Shown: in pieces, positions 17,191 to 28,400 of the stretch
Position numbering within the stretch: position 1 is the first letter of the stretch
Layout of the letters: every line of letters begins with the position of its first letter
From: an uncultured beta proteobacterium
GTDB taxonomy: Bacteria; Pseudomonadota; Gammaproteobacteria; Burkholderiales; Burkholderiaceae_C
NCBI GenBank assembly: GCA_903873485.1
Contig: CAIQOO010000153.1
Span: 1-64,000 of the forward strand
DNA length: 64,000 bases
Reading direction: 5' to 3'
Made by a program: the position numbers and the translations under genes
The notes under the pieces: model-generated
What the model saw: the letters and a program-made list of their open reading frames with translations, nothing else
The model's database searches: none
What the model was told of the DNA's origin: nothing

Positions 17191-18480
17191 TCAGGATTTT
17201 CGGTGCACTTGGGCGGCGTTTCGCCAGGCCAGCGCGGCCTGCACCTCATCGCCCTGGCGCTGTGCCAACTCGGCCAGCACTTGCCAGGCGCGGGTCAGCA
17301 AACCGGCATCGGTCAGACGCGGCAAGGCCTGGCTGATCAACTGCTGTGCCTTGCCCCACAGCTTCAGATGCAGGCACGCCATACCGGCCAGATACAGCAG
17401 CGTGGCATCCCCCGGGTGCATGATCTGGGCCTGCTCGATACGCGCCAGCCAGGCGGCATCAATGGCATCCACGCTGGCCGAAAAACCATTCTCCAGTACC
17501 CGGATCAGCGCAATTTTCTGTTCGGTGCCCAAACCATCGGCAGCGTCAACCAGGCGCTCCCAAACCGGCAGCAACCAGGCAAACGCAGTGTCGGCAGCGC
17601 CACCCAGCCGCAGCAACTGGCTGGCGGCGGCCGTGGCCACCTCGGGCAAAGTTTTTTCAGCCGGCTCCAGCTTGCCCCACAAGGTTTGCAGAACTGCCGG
17701 GTCATGGGCCGTCTGAAGCAACTCCAGCGCCAGCGCGCGCACCAGGCTTTGCCCGGCATTTTTGGAAAATGCCCGGTGCTTGACCAGCAGCCGGGCGGTC
17801 TCCAGCGCGCTGTCGGTTTGGCCGGCCATCCGGGCCACCTTCAGACGCAGGCGCAACGCCACGGTGCGCCGGGCCACGCCCGACGGCAACTGATCGAGCC
17901 AATCGAGTGCCGCAGCCGGGTCCCGGTCTTCCAGTGACCAGCGCACCGCACGCAACAACACCCCTTCGTGCATGCCGCTGGCATCATGCCGCCTGGCCTG
18001 CGCCATCGCCTGCTGAAAATGCGCCTCACGTGCCGCCTGGTCTTGCAACACCTGGGCGCTTTCAGCCGCCAGCAAATGGGACAGCACCCGCAGCCGGGCC
18101 GCATCCACCGCTGTTTCGCCGTTGCGCGTCATCGCCGCCTCGCGAGCCAGCACCAGCTCGGCGGCCTTGCGCGCCCGGATAAATCGCCCGGCGATCAGGT
18201 GCGACAGGGCATCAAGCAGCGCCGAATAAATCACCCGTTCCTGATGCCGGGTGCGCCACAATTTCGCCTGGCCCGGCAGCGCAAACAGGGCTGACAAGGC
18301 TTTCAGCGCCACATGCATCAAGGTAAACAGCAGCCCCAGCAGCAGCAGCACCAGATTGAGCGACAAATCTACCCGGTGCGGTGGCCAAAACACCGTGATG
18401 GTGCTGTTGTTGCCGCTGGCAAACAGGGCCAGCGCCACCGCGACGCCAAACAGCCCCAGAAACCAGATCGTCACACGCAT
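17191..18480 (-). CDS. hemY: HemY protein (porphyrin-associated TPR membrane protein)
   Basis: Inner-membrane protein of 429 residues encoded at the end of the hem cluster. Two N-terminal transmembrane helices (WFLGLFGVAVALALFASG and LNLVLLLLGLLFTLMHVAL, residues about 6-60) are followed by a HemY_N domain (RAARKAAELVLARE type, about 65-130) and a TPR-like alpha-helical region. This is the proteobacterial HemY, not the Bacillus protoporphyrinogen oxidase of the same name. Recent work on E. coli implicates it in organising late haem synthesis; its exact biochemistry is unsettled. It starts one base after the hemX stop. Confidence 0.92.
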   Translation of the reverse strand: MRVTIWFLGLFGVAVALALFASGNNSTITVFWPPHRVDLSLNLVLLLLGLLFTLMHVALKALSALFALPGQAKLWRTRHQERVIYSALLDALSHLIAGRFIRARKAAELVLAREAAMTRNGETAVDAARLRVLSHLLAAESAQVLQDQAAREAHFQQAMAQARRHDASGMHEGVLLRAVRWSLEDRDPAAALDWLDQLPSGVARRTVALRLRLKVARMAGQTDSALETARLLVKHRAFSKNAGQSLVRALALELLQTAHDPAVLQTLWGKLEPAEKTLPEVATAAASQLLRLGGAADTAFAWLLPVWERLVDAADGLGTEQKIALIRVLENGFSASVDAIDAAWLARIEQAQIMHPGDATLLYLAGMACLHLKLWGKAQQLISQALPRLTDAGLLTRAWQVLAELAQRQGDEVQAALAWRNAAQVHRKS

Positions 18481-18481
18481 G

Positions 18482-19576
18482 TCAACGTCCGGCGGCAGCG
18501 GCGGTCAGCACGGCCAGTGTGTCATCAACCCGCGGCAACTGCAGGTTGCGCATTTGCAACTGCACCTGCTGCAGCAAACTGGCCGCCGCCTGCGTTTTGC
18601 GTGCATTGCCGTCAAAGTATTTTTTCAGCGCCGCTTGCGCCACGTCCAGGTCGGCCCGGGCTGACTCGATTTGCCGCGACAACAAGCCAAGCCGGGCATT
18701 AAGCAGCTTGAGCTTGAAGTTTTCCCGCACAAAAAACGACTGCTCGGGTGACAGCAAAACCGCCTCGGGAGCATCAATCCGGCTGACCCGAACCAGGCTG
18801 CCGACCTCATGGAGCGCCAGCGACAGGCCCTGCTGCCACCAGCTCCAGGTTGGCGCACTGGCCGCCTTTTGCGAGCCTTGCGCCTGCCGCTCCGACCCCA
18901 CCGCATTGGCCAGGGCCAACTCATCGGCGAGGCGGATCAGCTCGTCAAGCTTGACCAGCATGGTCGGGGTATCACTCACGGCAGATGACTTGACCCGGTC
19001 AATGTCGCGTGCAATCGCCCGCTGCAGCAAGGCCAGCCGCGGCTGCGCCGCCCGCTGCACCCGCTGGTCGGCACTCTTGAGAGCCGCCAGCAAAGGCTCG
19101 ACACTGCCGGTCAACTGGGCTTGCTGCTGGGCCAGGCGCAACGCCGCTTCAATATCGACCACCAGGTTTTCGTCGCGCGAACGCGACAGGCTTTGCATCA
19201 GTTCATCCAACTGACTGCGTTGCAGCGCGACTTCGCTCAGGCGCGAATCCAGCACGGCGGCGCGTGCCGAGGTTTCCTGCGCCAGCGCCATCGCCTGCCG
19301 GGCCAGGGCACGCGCTTCAAGGGACTGCGCCTGGGCATCGGCACTCTGGCGCGCCAACTGTTCTTGCATGTTGTTGACTTTTTGCCACAGCATCGCCCCC
19401 AGCAGCAGCCCCAGCGCGGCCAGTCCACCAACCCACAAGGTCAGTGAGCGCCCCGGCTCAAACGCCGGTGGCAGCGCGTCGGGCGGGCTGCCTGGAGCAC
19501 CTGGCAGAGCCGCCGTGGCAGGCAAAGTCGCCTGCGGCGCCGGGCTTGGGGAGTCAGGTGGGGTGGCAACAGTCAT
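18482..19576 (-). CDS. hemX: HemX-family membrane protein
   Basis: Protein of 364 residues annotated in many genomes as uroporphyrinogen-III C-methyltransferase, although HemX lacks the SAM-binding methylase motifs and none are visible here. After a Pro/Ala-rich cytosolic tail comes one transmembrane segment (LTLWVGGLAALGLLLGAMLW, about residues 45-64), then a coiled coil (NNMQEQLARQSADAQAQSLE onwards) and a helical HemX domain with RVSRIDAPEAVLLSPEQSFF and FKLKLLNARLGLLSRQIESA. The ATG at 19574-19576 overlaps the hemD stop (ATGA). The frame stays open upstream within hemD, but that part has no family resemblance. Confidence 0.9.
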   Translation of the reverse strand: MTVATPPDSPSPAPQATLPATAALPGAPGSPPDALPPAFEPGRSLTLWVGGLAALGLLLGAMLWQKVNNMQEQLARQSADAQAQSLEARALARQAMALAQETSARAAVLDSRLSEVALQRSQLDELMQSLSRSRDENLVVDIEAALRLAQQQAQLTGSVEPLLAALKSADQRVQRAAQPRLALLQRAIARDIDRVKSSAVSDTPTMLVKLDELIRLADELALANAVGSERQAQGSQKAASAPTWSWWQQGLSLALHEVGSLVRVSRIDAPEAVLLSPEQSFFVRENFKLKLLNARLGLLSRQIESARADLDVAQAALKKYFDGNARKTQAAASLLQQVQLQMRNLQLPRVDDTLAVLTAAAAGR

Positions 19577-20370
19577 GCCAGCGATTCTATCGATGCCAGC
19601 ACACTGGCAAGCGTCGGACTGGCTGGCACAACCCGGCCAAACCCGGCCTGCCGGGCGGCCCCGGCAATGCGCGCATGGGTGGCCACGGCGCGCGCTGCCG
19701 ACCAGTCCTGCCCAGGCAGCAACTGGCGCAAATTGGCAACGGCCTCGGTGCTGCTCAACAGCCAGACTGATCCATCGGTGGCCGCCGCAGCGGCGACTGC
19801 CGCCTGTGCCGTGCTCCAGACCGGGGCGCCACGCTGGTACGCCACAACATGCTCGACCTGCGCGCCGGCCGCTTGCAGGCGCTGCGCCAGCCAGTCGCGC
19901 CCGACTCCCTGCGGGCTGGCAGCCGGGCTGCCGGGGGTGTCGCCACGCACAATCAGCACCCGCGCGCCGGGGCCAATTTGCCCCTGCACCGTCTGCCACA
20001 AGGCTTCTGAATCGAATTGCCCGGCCTCTACCGGTGGCGAATCCACCTGCCCGGCTGGCAGCCCCTGCGCCAGCACTGCGGCACGGCTTGCCGGGCCGGT
20101 TGTCCATGCTCTTATATTGAGAGCTATCAGCGCTTGTCCAGAAAGGGCTAGAGCCTTATTTTGTTCATAAAAATAATTCACCGCATGGGCGCTGACAAAC
20201 ATCACTGCGGTGTAGTGCGCCAACTGCTGCCAGGCCTGTTGCAGCAACTGGGTGTCGGCCAGGCCACGGATGTCGATCAGTGGCAGGGCGACCGCATCGT
20301 GGCCCTGCTGCGCCAGCGCCTGCGCCCATTGCCGGGCTTGCGGCTGCACCCGGGTGACGATCACGCGCAT
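19573..20370 (-). CDS. hemD: Uroporphyrinogen-III synthase
   Basis: Cyclises hydroxymethylbilane to uroporphyrinogen III; 265 residues. HemD is poorly conserved, but MRVIVTRVQPQARQWAQALA at the N-terminus, ALPLIDIRGL, the GARVLIVRGDTPG loop (about residues 133-145) and a C-terminal VWLLSSTEAVANLRQLL fit the family. About 20 residues (the FYEQNKALALSGQALIALN region, about 67-87) are encoded by a copy of the interspersed repeat at 20108-20168, lying in a surface-exposed part of the first domain by analogy. The frame is kept, so the gene may well be functional. Confidence 0.92.
   Translation of the reverse strand: MRVIVTRVQPQARQWAQALAQQGHDAVALPLIDIRGLADTQLLQQAWQQLAHYTAVMFVSAHAVNYFYEQNKALALSGQALIALNIRAWTTGPASRAAVLAQGLPAGQVDSPPVEAGQFDSEALWQTVQGQIGPGARVLIVRGDTPGSPAASPQGVGRDWLAQRLQAAGAQVEHVVAYQRGAPVWSTAQAAVAAAAATDGSVWLLSSTEAVANLRQLLPGQDWSAARAVATHARIAGAARQAGFGRVVPASPTLASVLASIESLA
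20108..20168 (-). repeat. Interspersed ~60-bp repeat, copy 3 (inside hemD)
   Basis: On the minus strand the core is AGGCTCTAGCCCTTTC followed by GACAAGCGCTGATAGCTCTC. The copy is in frame with hemD and encodes about 20 residues of HemD domain 1. Confidence 0.85.
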
Positions 20371-20399
20371 CGGCCACGCCCAACTGGCATCCGTCGGGG

Positions 20400-21329
20400 T
20401 CAGCCAAGGTGGGCCAAACTGCCGCCCTGCGCCAGCACGCTGCGCTTGAGTTCATCGGCCAGGCCCAAGCCGAGTGCTGCGGCGCTGGCCAGATCAGTAA
20501 CCTGTGCCTGTCGGCTCAAGCGCACCAGTGGCAGTCTGCCGGTCACATCGCCCCAGGCGGCATCGAGCACCAGCACACCCTGCTGCAGGGTGGCAAATGC
20601 AGCCAGCGGCATTGAGCAACTGCCACCCATGGCCCGACTGACGGCGCGCTCGGCGGCAATCCGAAGCCAGGTGTCGTGGTGAATCAGCGCTGCCAGCGCC
20701 AGTGCCACATCGGCCCGATCAGTGCGCACCTCAATGCCCAGTGCACCCTGGCCGGCAGCGGGCAACATCTCGGTCGGTTCAAACACGGCGCGAATGCGTG
20801 CGGCAAGCTGCAAGCGCTTGAGGCCGGCCGCCGCCAGCACAATCGCCGCATAGCCACCGTCATCGAGCTTGCGCAGGCGGGTGTCGAGATTGCCACGCAA
20901 CGGCTCAATCTTCAGATCGGGCCGCAGCGCCCGCAACAACGCCACCCGGCGCAGGCTCGACGTGCCAACCACGGCACCCACCGGCAAGTCCGCCAGGCTG
21001 GCATAGCGGCTCGATACCAAGGCATCACGCGGGTCTTCACGTTCCATCACACAGGCCAGGCTGAAACCGTCGGGCAAGGCCATCGGCAGGTCCTTGAGCG
21101 AATGCACTGCCAGGTCAGCACGACCCTGTTCTAGGGCTACTTCAAGTTCCTTGACAAACAGACCCTTGCCACCAACCTGACTGAGTGCGCGATCGAGAAT
21201 CTGATCCCCCAAAGTGGTCATGCCCAGCAGTTCCACCTGATGGCCCTGCTGGACCAGCAAGGCCTGAACATGCCCGGCCTGCCACATGGCCAGCCGGCTT
21301 TCCCGTGTCGCGATGGTAAATTTGCTCAT
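20400..21329 (-). CDS. hemC: Hydroxymethylbilane synthase (porphobilinogen deaminase)
   Basis: Polymerises four porphobilinogens; 309 residues. The N-terminus [20 protein letters not shown] is typical. Catalytic Asp lies in [17 protein letters not shown] (about residue 84), Arg residues in [20 protein letters not shown] (about 131-150), and the cofactor-binding Cys in [16 protein letters not shown] (about 241). The ATG at 21327-21329 is chosen over a form 12 codons longer because it matches the family start. hemD follows 29 bases downstream, then hemX and hemY, making a hemCDXY operon. Confidence 0.97.
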   Translation of the reverse strand: MSKFTIATRESRLAMWQAGHVQALLVQQGHQVELLGMTTLGDQILDRALSQVGGKGLFVKELEVALEQGRADLAVHSLKDLPMALPDGFSLACVMEREDPRDALVSSRYASLADLPVGAVVGTSSLRRVALLRALRPDLKIEPLRGNLDTRLRKLDDGGYAAIVLAAAGLKRLQLAARIRAVFEPTEMLPAAGQGALGIEVRTDRADVALALAALIHHDTWLRIAAERAVSRAMGGSCSMPLAAFATLQQGVLVLDAAWGDVTGRLPLVRLSRQAQVTDLASAAALGLGLADELKRSVLAQGGSLAHLG

Positions 21330-21382
21330 AAACGATCCATAGTGCAGTGCCGTGACGTTTGGCAATCCCGACCGGAAAAAAG

Positions 21383-24070
21383 TCAGCTCGCCTGCAACAA
21401 ATGCGTGGCCAGCTTGAAGTCCGGGTCTTCGGGAAATGACTTGATGGAAAAACCCAGGCTGCGCATCAGCTTGAGCATATTGCTGTTGTTGGCCAGCACC
21501 AGTCCTTCGATTTCGGTCAGACCTTTCTCGCGCGCAAAGTCCATGATTGACAGCATCAGCCGCGAGCCTAAACCCTGCCCCTTGAACTCATCGGCCACCA
21601 CCAGCGAAAACTCGCAGGTGCTGCGGTCCGGGTTGGTGATGTAGCGCGAGACGCCGACAATCCGGCTGATCTCTTGCGGCCGACCCTCGGCATTGAGGCC
21701 GGTTTCAGTGTGGATGGCCACCAGCGCCATTTCACGGTCGTAGTCGATCAGGGTAAAGCGCGACAGCATGTTGGCCGGCAGCTCTTGCATCGATGAGACA
21801 AATCTGAAATAGCGGCTTTCGGGTGACAGGCTGCGGACAAAAGCCTGCAGCGTAGTGGCATCATCCGGGTGGACCGGCCGCACGATGTACTCGCCACCAC
21901 CGGCCATCGGGCAAACCTGCTGGTAATGCGACGGGTAGGGCAAGATGGCGAGGTGGCTGTAGTGCCGCACCGAAGGGGCAATGTTGTCAATGACAATCCG
22001 CGCATCGACCGCCAGTGCACCCGAATCATCGACGATGATCGGGTTGATGTCCATCTCGCGCAGTTGCGGCAGTTCGCAGACCATCTCAGACACCCGCAGC
22101 AAAATTTGCTCCAGCGCCACCAAGTCGGCGGGCGCTGCACCGCGCCACTGCCCGAGTGTTTCAAACACCCGCGAGCGCTCAATCAGGCGGCGTGCCAGAA
22201 ACTGGTTGAGCGGCGGCAGCTCCATGGCCCGGTCGTTGATCAGCTCGATCATGGTGCCACCCGCGCCAAACGCGATCACCGGGCCAAACGGCACATCGGT
22301 CACCAGGCCGACACACACTTCGCGACCGCGTTTCTGGTTGGACATGTTCTGGATGGTGATGCCATTGATGCGCGCATCAGGCTGCAAGCGGGCCACGTTT
22401 TGCATCATATCGAGAAACGTGTCACGTACGCCCACCGCATTCATGATGTTGAGCGCGACACCCTGCACATCGGACTTGTGGCTGATGTCGGGCGAGTCGA
22501 TTTTGAGCGCCACCGGATACCCCAGTTGCGAGGCGATCATCATGGCTTCGTTGGGATTGCGCGCCAGGATCGTTTTGGTCACCGGAATGTGAAAGGCGGC
22601 CAGCAGCGCCTTGGATTCCATTTCGGTCAGCACCTTGCGTCGCTCGGCCAGCACGCTTTCGATCAGCAGGCGCGCACCCTCCACATCGGGCTTGGCCAGG
22701 CTTGACAAAGGGGGGGGCGTTTGCAGCAGCAACTGCTGGTTTTGGTAAAACGAAGCCAGGTTGCCAAAGGCCCCCACAGCGGCTTCGGGGGTGCGAAAGG
22801 TCGGCATCACCGCATCGCTGAGAATCCGGCGCGCATCACCGGCGGCTGAGCCCCCCATCCAGCAAGTCAGCAGCGGCTTGTTGGTGTGGCGGCTGAAGCT
22901 GGCAATGGCGGTTGCGATGGCATCGCCGTCAATGCCAATTTTGGGCGAATAAATGCTCAAGACACCGTCGATCTGCGGTGCCTTGCTGGCCACCTCAATC
23001 GCTGCCCGGTACTGCTCGGCACCGGCATCTTCAGACAAATCGATCAGATCACTCAGGGTGGCCAGCGGTGCCAGACGGGGTTTGAGTTGCAATATCTGCT
23101 CGGGTGTCAGGCAACCGAGTTCAATGTGAATTTCGCTGGCCCAGTCGGCCGCCAGCACGCCCGGGCCACCGCCGTTGGTGACAATCGCCAGCCGCCGGCC
23201 GACCGGTTTGTAGCGCGAGGCCAGGCACCTAGCAGCCGAAAACAGCGCCACAAATGAGCGTACCCGCACCGCACCGGCGCGCCGCAATGCCGCATCAAAC
23301 ACGTCATCGCTGCCGACAATGGCACCCGAGTGGGTCAGGGCAGCCCGGTTGCCGCCCGACTTGCGACCGGCCTTGAGCACTATCACCGGTTTGGCATTGG
23401 CGGCGGCACGCAACGCACTCATGAAGCGGCGGGCGTTGGTAATGCCTTCCAGATAGACCACGATGCTGTGGGTCTTGGCATCCGATGCCAAAAAATCCAG
23501 CACCTGCGCCATGTCAACCGCCGTGTTGGGGCCGAGCGACACCACGGTAGAAAAGCCGACCGAGTTGGTTTTGGCCCAATCCAGAATCGCCGATGTCAGG
23601 GCACCCGACTGCGACACCAGCGCCAGCGGGCCCAGATTGGCCAAATCACCCGCCACGCTGGCATTGAGGTTCAGATGCGGTCGCTGAAAACCCAGGCAGT
23701 TGGGGCCAAGCAGGTAAATACCGTCGCGGATCGCCATGCGGTGCAGTTCGGCGGCCTGGGTGGCGTTGATGCCGCTGGAAATCACCAGCGCGGAATGGCA
23801 CTTGATGCGCCCGGCAATCTCCAGCGCTGCCGCCACTTCGGCGGCCGGCAGGGCAATGATGGCCAGATCAGCTTGCGCGGTGGCCAGCTCGGCGAGGGTA
23901 CCGCTGGCATTGACATCCAGAAACATCAGTCGGCCAGCATAGTGTTGCGCGGTCAAGGCCTGGTGCAGGGCGCGTGCCTGCGATGTCTGGGTTTCAGGCT
24001 CTTCTGGCTTGCCGGCAAAGACCGCAATCGAACCGGGCGAAAAAAGAGAGGATAGAAAATGCTTATCCAT
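21383..24070 (-). CDS. Pat-like protein: ADP-forming acyl-CoA synthetase fused to GNAT acetyltransferase
   Basis: Large protein of 895 residues with the architecture of E. coli PatZ (YfiQ, 886 aa). In order: CoA-binding Rossmann domain ([20 protein letters not shown], about 7-130), succinyl-CoA-ligase-like domain (about 150-460) with the His-type loop [17 protein letters not shown], an ATP-grasp domain (about 490-700; [20 protein letters not shown]), and a C-terminal GNAT domain (about 725-890; [19 protein letters not shown] and the acetyl-CoA loop [20 protein letters not shown]). In enterics Pat acetylates acetyl-CoA synthetase and other enzymes, so a role in controlling acetate metabolism would fit the ethylmalonyl-CoA cluster 7 kb away; that link is inference. 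Confidence 0.92.
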   Translation of the reverse strand: MDKHFLSSLFSPGSIAVFAGKPEEPETQTSQARALHQALTAQHYAGRLMFLDVNASGTLAELATAQADLAIIALPAAEVAAALEIAGRIKCHSALVISSGINATQAAELHRMAIRDGIYLLGPNCLGFQRPHLNLNASVAGDLANLGPLALVSQSGALTSAILDWAKTNSVGFSTVVSLGPNTAVDMAQVLDFLASDAKTHSIVVYLEGITNARRFMSALRAAANAKPVIVLKAGRKSGGNRAALTHSGAIVGSDDVFDAALRRAGAVRVRSFVALFSAARCLASRYKPVGRRLAIVTNGGGPGVLAADWASEIHIELGCLTPEQILQLKPRLAPLATLSDLIDLSEDAGAEQYRAAIEVASKAPQIDGVLSIYSPKIGIDGDAIATAIASFSRHTNKPLLTCWMGGSAAGDARRILSDAVMPTFRTPEAAVGAFGNLASFYQNQQLLLQTPPPLSSLAKPDVEGARLLIESVLAERRKVLTEMESKALLAAFHIPVTKTILARNPNEAMMIASQLGYPVALKIDSPDISHKSDVQGVALNIMNAVGVRDTFLDMMQNVARLQPDARINGITIQNMSNQKRGREVCVGLVTDVPFGPVIAFGAGGTMIELINDRAMELPPLNQFLARRLIERSRVFETLGQWRGAAPADLVALEQILLRVSEMVCELPQLREMDINPIIVDDSGALAVDARIVIDNIAPSVRHYSHLAILPYPSHYQQVCPMAGGGEYIVRPVHPDDATTLQAFVRSLSPESRYFRFVSSMQELPANMLSRFTLIDYDREMALVAIHTETGLNAEGRPQEISRIVGVSRYITNPDRSTCEFSLVVADEFKGQGLGSRLMLSIMDFAREKGLTEIEGLVLANNSNMLKLMRSLGFSIKSFPEDPDFKLATHLLQAS

Positions 24071-24201
24071 GAAACTACCTATTGACCAATTGACTAAAGT
24101 ACCGTTGTGTAGAGCTTAACCGGTTCACCCGTCAAATTGGCTGATCTATCTCACTAAATTGTGCACTGCAACATTTTTTTGATGCGCTATTCTTGTGCCC
24201 C

Positions 24202-25434
24202 ATGATTCGCCGCATTGCCCACTTGGACATGGATGCGTTTTACGCCTCTGTGGAGCTGCTGCGCTACCCTCAGCTCAAGGGATTGCCGGTGGTGATCGGT
24301 GGCGGACGCCGCCCGGTCGATGATGCCTTGTTGACCCGGCACATTAACCGGCCGCTCGACAAAATCCCGCTCGACGCGTTTCCCCGGCTGGCAGGCTACA
24401 CCGGGCGTGGTGTAATTACAACAGCCAGTTACGCAGCTCGCCAATCTGGCATTGGCTCGGCCATGGGGCTGATGAAGGCCGCCAGACTTTGCCCGCAGGC
24501 GATTGTGCTGCCGGTGGACTTTGCCCAGTACCGCCAGTTTTCACGCGCCTTCAAGGACATTGTTCTGGAGATCGCGCCGCTGATGGAAGATCGCGGCATC
24601 GACGAAGTCTTTATCGACTTCACCGAGGTTCCGGGTGGTCAACGCGAAGGTGGCCGGGTGCTGGCGCGGCTGATCCAGAAAACCATTTTTCAGCAAACCG
24701 GGCTGACCTGCTCGGTCGGCGTCGCACCCAACAAGCTGCTGGCCAAAATGGCCAGCGAATTCAACAAGCCCAATGGCATTGCCGTCGTTTGGGAGCAAGA
24801 CCTGCACGGCAAGATCTGGCCGCTGGCGTGCCGCAAGATCAACGGCATTGGCCCCAAGGCCGATGAAAAGCTGCAAAGCCACGGCATCCGCACCATCGGT
24901 GAACTGGCGCTGCGCGAACTGGACTGGCTGATTGAGACATTCGGCCAGAAAACCGGTGCCTGGCTGTTTGATGCAGCCCGCGGCATCGACTTGCGTCCGG
25001 TGGAACTGACCAGCGAGCCGGTATCGATCAGCCGCGAAACCACGTTTGATCGCGATTTGCACGCGGTGCGCGACAAGATCGAACTCGGCGCCATCTTTAC
25101 CCGCCTGTGCGCCCAGGTAGCAGAAGACCTGAGCACCAAAGGCTATGTTGGCAAGACCATTGGCATCAAGCTGCGTTACGATAATTTCAAAAGCGTGACC
25201 CGCGACCAGACGCTGAATTTTTACACCAGCGATGCGAAAGTCATTCGCCAGACTGCCGGGCTTTGCCTCAAGCGCGTGCCGTTGCAACAACGCCTGCGTT
25301 TGCTGGGTGTGCGGGTGGCTTCGCTGGCAGCCGCCGCAGATCAGCCAGAATATATGAGAAATCGGCCTGCAGCCCTTATAGACAGTGCGCTAGCAGCTAT
25401 CGATTTAGAAGCATCTGAACCGCAACTGTTTTGA
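24202..25434 (+). CDS. dinB: Y-family DNA polymerase IV
   Basis: Error-prone translesion polymerase of 410 residues. Catalytic acids are in RRIAHLDMDAFYASVELLRY (Asp at about residues 8 and 10) and RGIDEVFIDFTEV (Asp-Glu at about 135-136; most DinB proteins have S-I-D-E-A-Y-x-D). An extra loop (GGRRPVDDALLTRHINRPLD and following, about 34-65) lengthens the finger region relative to E. coli. The end is of interest: residues about 383-403 are encoded by a copy of the interspersed repeat, and the protein finishes EPQLF, resembling a beta-clamp-binding motif. I use the ATG at 24202; a TTG three codons upstream is less likely. Confidence 0.93.
   Translation: MIRRIAHLDMDAFYASVELLRYPQLKGLPVVIGGGRRPVDDALLTRHINRPLDKIPLDAFPRLAGYTGRGVITTASYAARQSGIGSAMGLMKAARLCPQAIVLPVDFAQYRQFSRAFKDIVLEIAPLMEDRGIDEVFIDFTEVPGGQREGGRVLARLIQKTIFQQTGLTCSVGVAPNKLLAKMASEFNKPNGIAVVWEQDLHGKIWPLACRKINGIGPKADEKLQSHGIRTIGELALRELDWLIETFGQKTGAWLFDAARGIDLRPVELTSEPVSISRETTFDRDLHAVRDKIELGAIFTRLCAQVAEDLSTKGYVGKTIGIKLRYDNFKSVTRDQTLNFYTSDAKVIRQTAGLCLKRVPLQQRLRLLGVRVASLAAAADQPEYMRNRPAALIDSALAAIDLEASEPQLF
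25350..25411 (+). repeat. Interspersed ~60-bp repeat, copy 4 (3' end of dinB)
   Basis: Core CGGCCTGCAGCCCTTATAGA followed by GTGCGCTAGCAGCTATCGAT. It encodes the linker just before the C-terminal clamp-binding-like tail of DinB. Confidence 0.85.
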
Positions 25435-25494
25435 CGACCTGCTGATTTGCTTTGGCATACACACTGAATCTGAATTGAGAACTGCCGGGGAAAC

Positions 25495-28400
25495 TCAGTC
25501 AGCCAGCAATTGCGCGTGCATTTCCTGCACCGAGATCACACCGAGTTGATCCATGTAGTGCATGCCTTCCACCGCCGCCTCGGCACCGGCTATGGTTGTG
25601 AAGGTGGTGACCCGTGCCAGCAGGGCCGATGTGCGAATCTGGCGCGAGTCGGCAATCGCGTTGCGCCGCTCTTCCACCGTGTTGATGACCAGGATGATCT
25701 CGTTGTTCTTGATCATGTCCACAATGTGCGGGCGACCTTCGGTGACTTTGTTGACGACACCACAAGGCACGCCCGCTGCCCGGATGGCCGCAGCGGTTCC
25801 CTTGGAGGCGATCACGACAAAATCCATGGCTGCCAGCGCCCGTGCCACCTCGATGGCACGCGGTTTGTCATTGCCCTTGACCGAAATGAACACCTTGCCG
25901 CTGCACTCGCCCGCAGGGGTAAAAGGACGCGGCAATCGGGTGCCGGCGCCCAGTTGCGACTTGACAAAGGCTTCGCCAAAGGTCTTGCCAACGCCCATCA
26001 CCTCGCCGGTGGATTTCATCTCGGGGCCGAGGATGGTATCGACACCAGGAAACTTGACAAACGGAAACACCGCCTCCTTGACGCTGAAATAGGGCGGCGT
26101 CACCTCGCGCGTGATGCCCTGCGTCGCCAGCGTCTGGCCGACCATGCAGCGCGCCGCCACCTTGGCCAGTGGCACGCCGGTGGCTTTGCTGACAAACGGC
26201 ACGGTGCGCGAGGCGCGCGGATTGACTTCCAGCACAAAGATCACATCCTGGCCCCCAAGGTGCTGAATGGCAAACTGCACGTTCATCAAGCCCACCACGT
26301 TGAGCGCCTGCGCCATCGCGGCGGTCTGGCGCTTGATCTCGGTAACGGTATCGGCAGCCAGACTGTAGGGCGGCAGCGAGCAGGCCGAGTCGCCGCTGTG
26401 GACTCCGGCCTGTTCAATATGCTCCATGACACCGCCAATGTAGGTTTGGCCGGTGGCATCGCGCACGCAGTCCACATCGCATTCAATCGCATCGTTTAAA
26501 AAGCGGTCTAGCAACACCGGTGAATCGTGACTGACCTTGACGGCTTCACGCATATAGCGCTCCAGGTCGCGCTGTTCATGCACGATTTCCATGGCCCGGC
26601 CACCCAGCACATAACTTGGGCGCACCACCAGCGGGTAACCCAGGGCGGCAGCTTTTTCGAGGGCTTCTGGCTCGGTACGGGCGGTGGCGTTGGGCGGCTG
26701 GCGCAGCTTTAACTCATGCAGCAGCTTCTGAAAGCGCTCTCGGTCTTCGGCAGCGTCGATCATGTCGGGGCTGGTGCCGATGATCGGCACACCATTGGCC
26801 TCCAGGTCGAGGGCCAGCTTGAGCGGTGTCTGGCCGCCGAATTGCACGATGACACCGGTGGGCTGCTCCTTGTCAACGATTTCAAGCACGTCTTCAAGCG
26901 TCAATGGCTCGAAATACAGCCGGTCCGAGGTGTCGTAGTCGGTGGACACGGTCTCGGGGTTGCAGTTGACCATGATGGTCTCATAACCGTCTTCGCGCAT
27001 GGCCAGCGCGGCATGCACGCAGCAGTAGTCAAATTCAATGCCCTGGCCGATGCGGTTCGGGCCACCGCCAAGCACCATGATCTTCTTGCGCTGGGTCGGC
27101 AGCGCCTCGCATTCGGAGCCTTCAGCCTCGTAAGTGGAATACATGTAAGCCGTGTTGGTGGCAAATTCAGCCGCGCAGGTGTCCACCCGCTTGTAAACCG
27201 GACGCACACCCAGGGCATGGCGACGTGCCCGCACGGCGATATCGGTGGTCTTGAACTGTTTGGCCAGGCGACGGTCGGAAAAACCCTTTTGCTTGAGGGC
27301 ACGCAAGGTGGCGGCATCAATCGCATCCAGCGCGGTGCCAATCACCGGCTGCGGCAAATGCTCAATCTCCAGCTCGATCTTGACGATCTGCTCGATCTGC
27401 ACCAGAAACCAGCGGTCGATTTTGGTCAGATCAAACACCTCATCGACGCTCCAGCCGGCCGCAAAGGCATCGCCGACAAACCAGATACGCTCGGGGCCTG
27501 GCTCGCCCAGCTCTTTTTCCAGCAACTCGCGATCCTGGGTTTTTTCATTCATGCCATCGACACCGACTTCCAGCCCGCGCAGGGCTTTCTGGAACGACTC
27601 CTGGAAAGTGCGGCCCATCGCCATCACCTCGCCGACAGACTTCATCTGGGTCGTCAGGCGGCTGTCGGCAGCGGGGAATTTTTCAAACGCAAAGCGCGGA
27701 ATTTTAGTGACCACATAGTCAATGCTTGGTTCAAAACTCGCCGGGGTGGCACCGCCGGTGATCTCGTTGCGCAGTTCATCGAGGGTGTAGCCAATCGCCA
27801 ACTTGGCCGCCACCTTGGCAATCGGGAAGCCGGTGGCCTTGGAAGCCAGGGCCGATGAACGGCTGACGCGCGGGTTCATCTCGATGACCACCATGCGCCC
27901 ATCCTCGGGGTTGATGGCAAACTGTACGTTCGAGCCACCGGTATCGACACCGATTTCGCGCAACACCGCCAGACTGGCATTGCGAAGGATCTGGTATTCC
28001 TTGTCGGTCAGGGTCTGCGCCGGCGCCACCGTGATCGAGTCGCCGGTATGCACGCCCATCGGGTCCAGGTTCTCGATTGAGCAGACGATGATGCAGTTGT
28101 CCATCTTGTCGCGCACCACTTCCATCTCGAACTCTTTCCAGCCCAGCAGTGATTCTTCAATCAGCAGCTCATTGGTCGGCGAGGCTTCCAGGCCGCGCTT
28201 GCAGATCACGACAAATTCTTCCGGGTTGTAGGCAATGCCGCCGCCGGTGCCGCCGAGCGTGAAGCTGGGGCGAATCACCGTCGGGAAACCGACCGTCTTT
28301 TGCACGCTCCAGGCTTCTTCCATGCTGTGGGCAATGCCCGATTTGGCAGAGCCGAGGCCGATTTTGGTCATCGCCTGCTTGAATTTCAGGCGGTCTTCGG

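Noticed and set aside
19577-20107. In-frame upstream extension of hemX by 177 codons
   Set aside because: It overlaps hemD in another frame; the ATG at 19576 forms the expected ATGA overlap and matches the HemX N-terminus.
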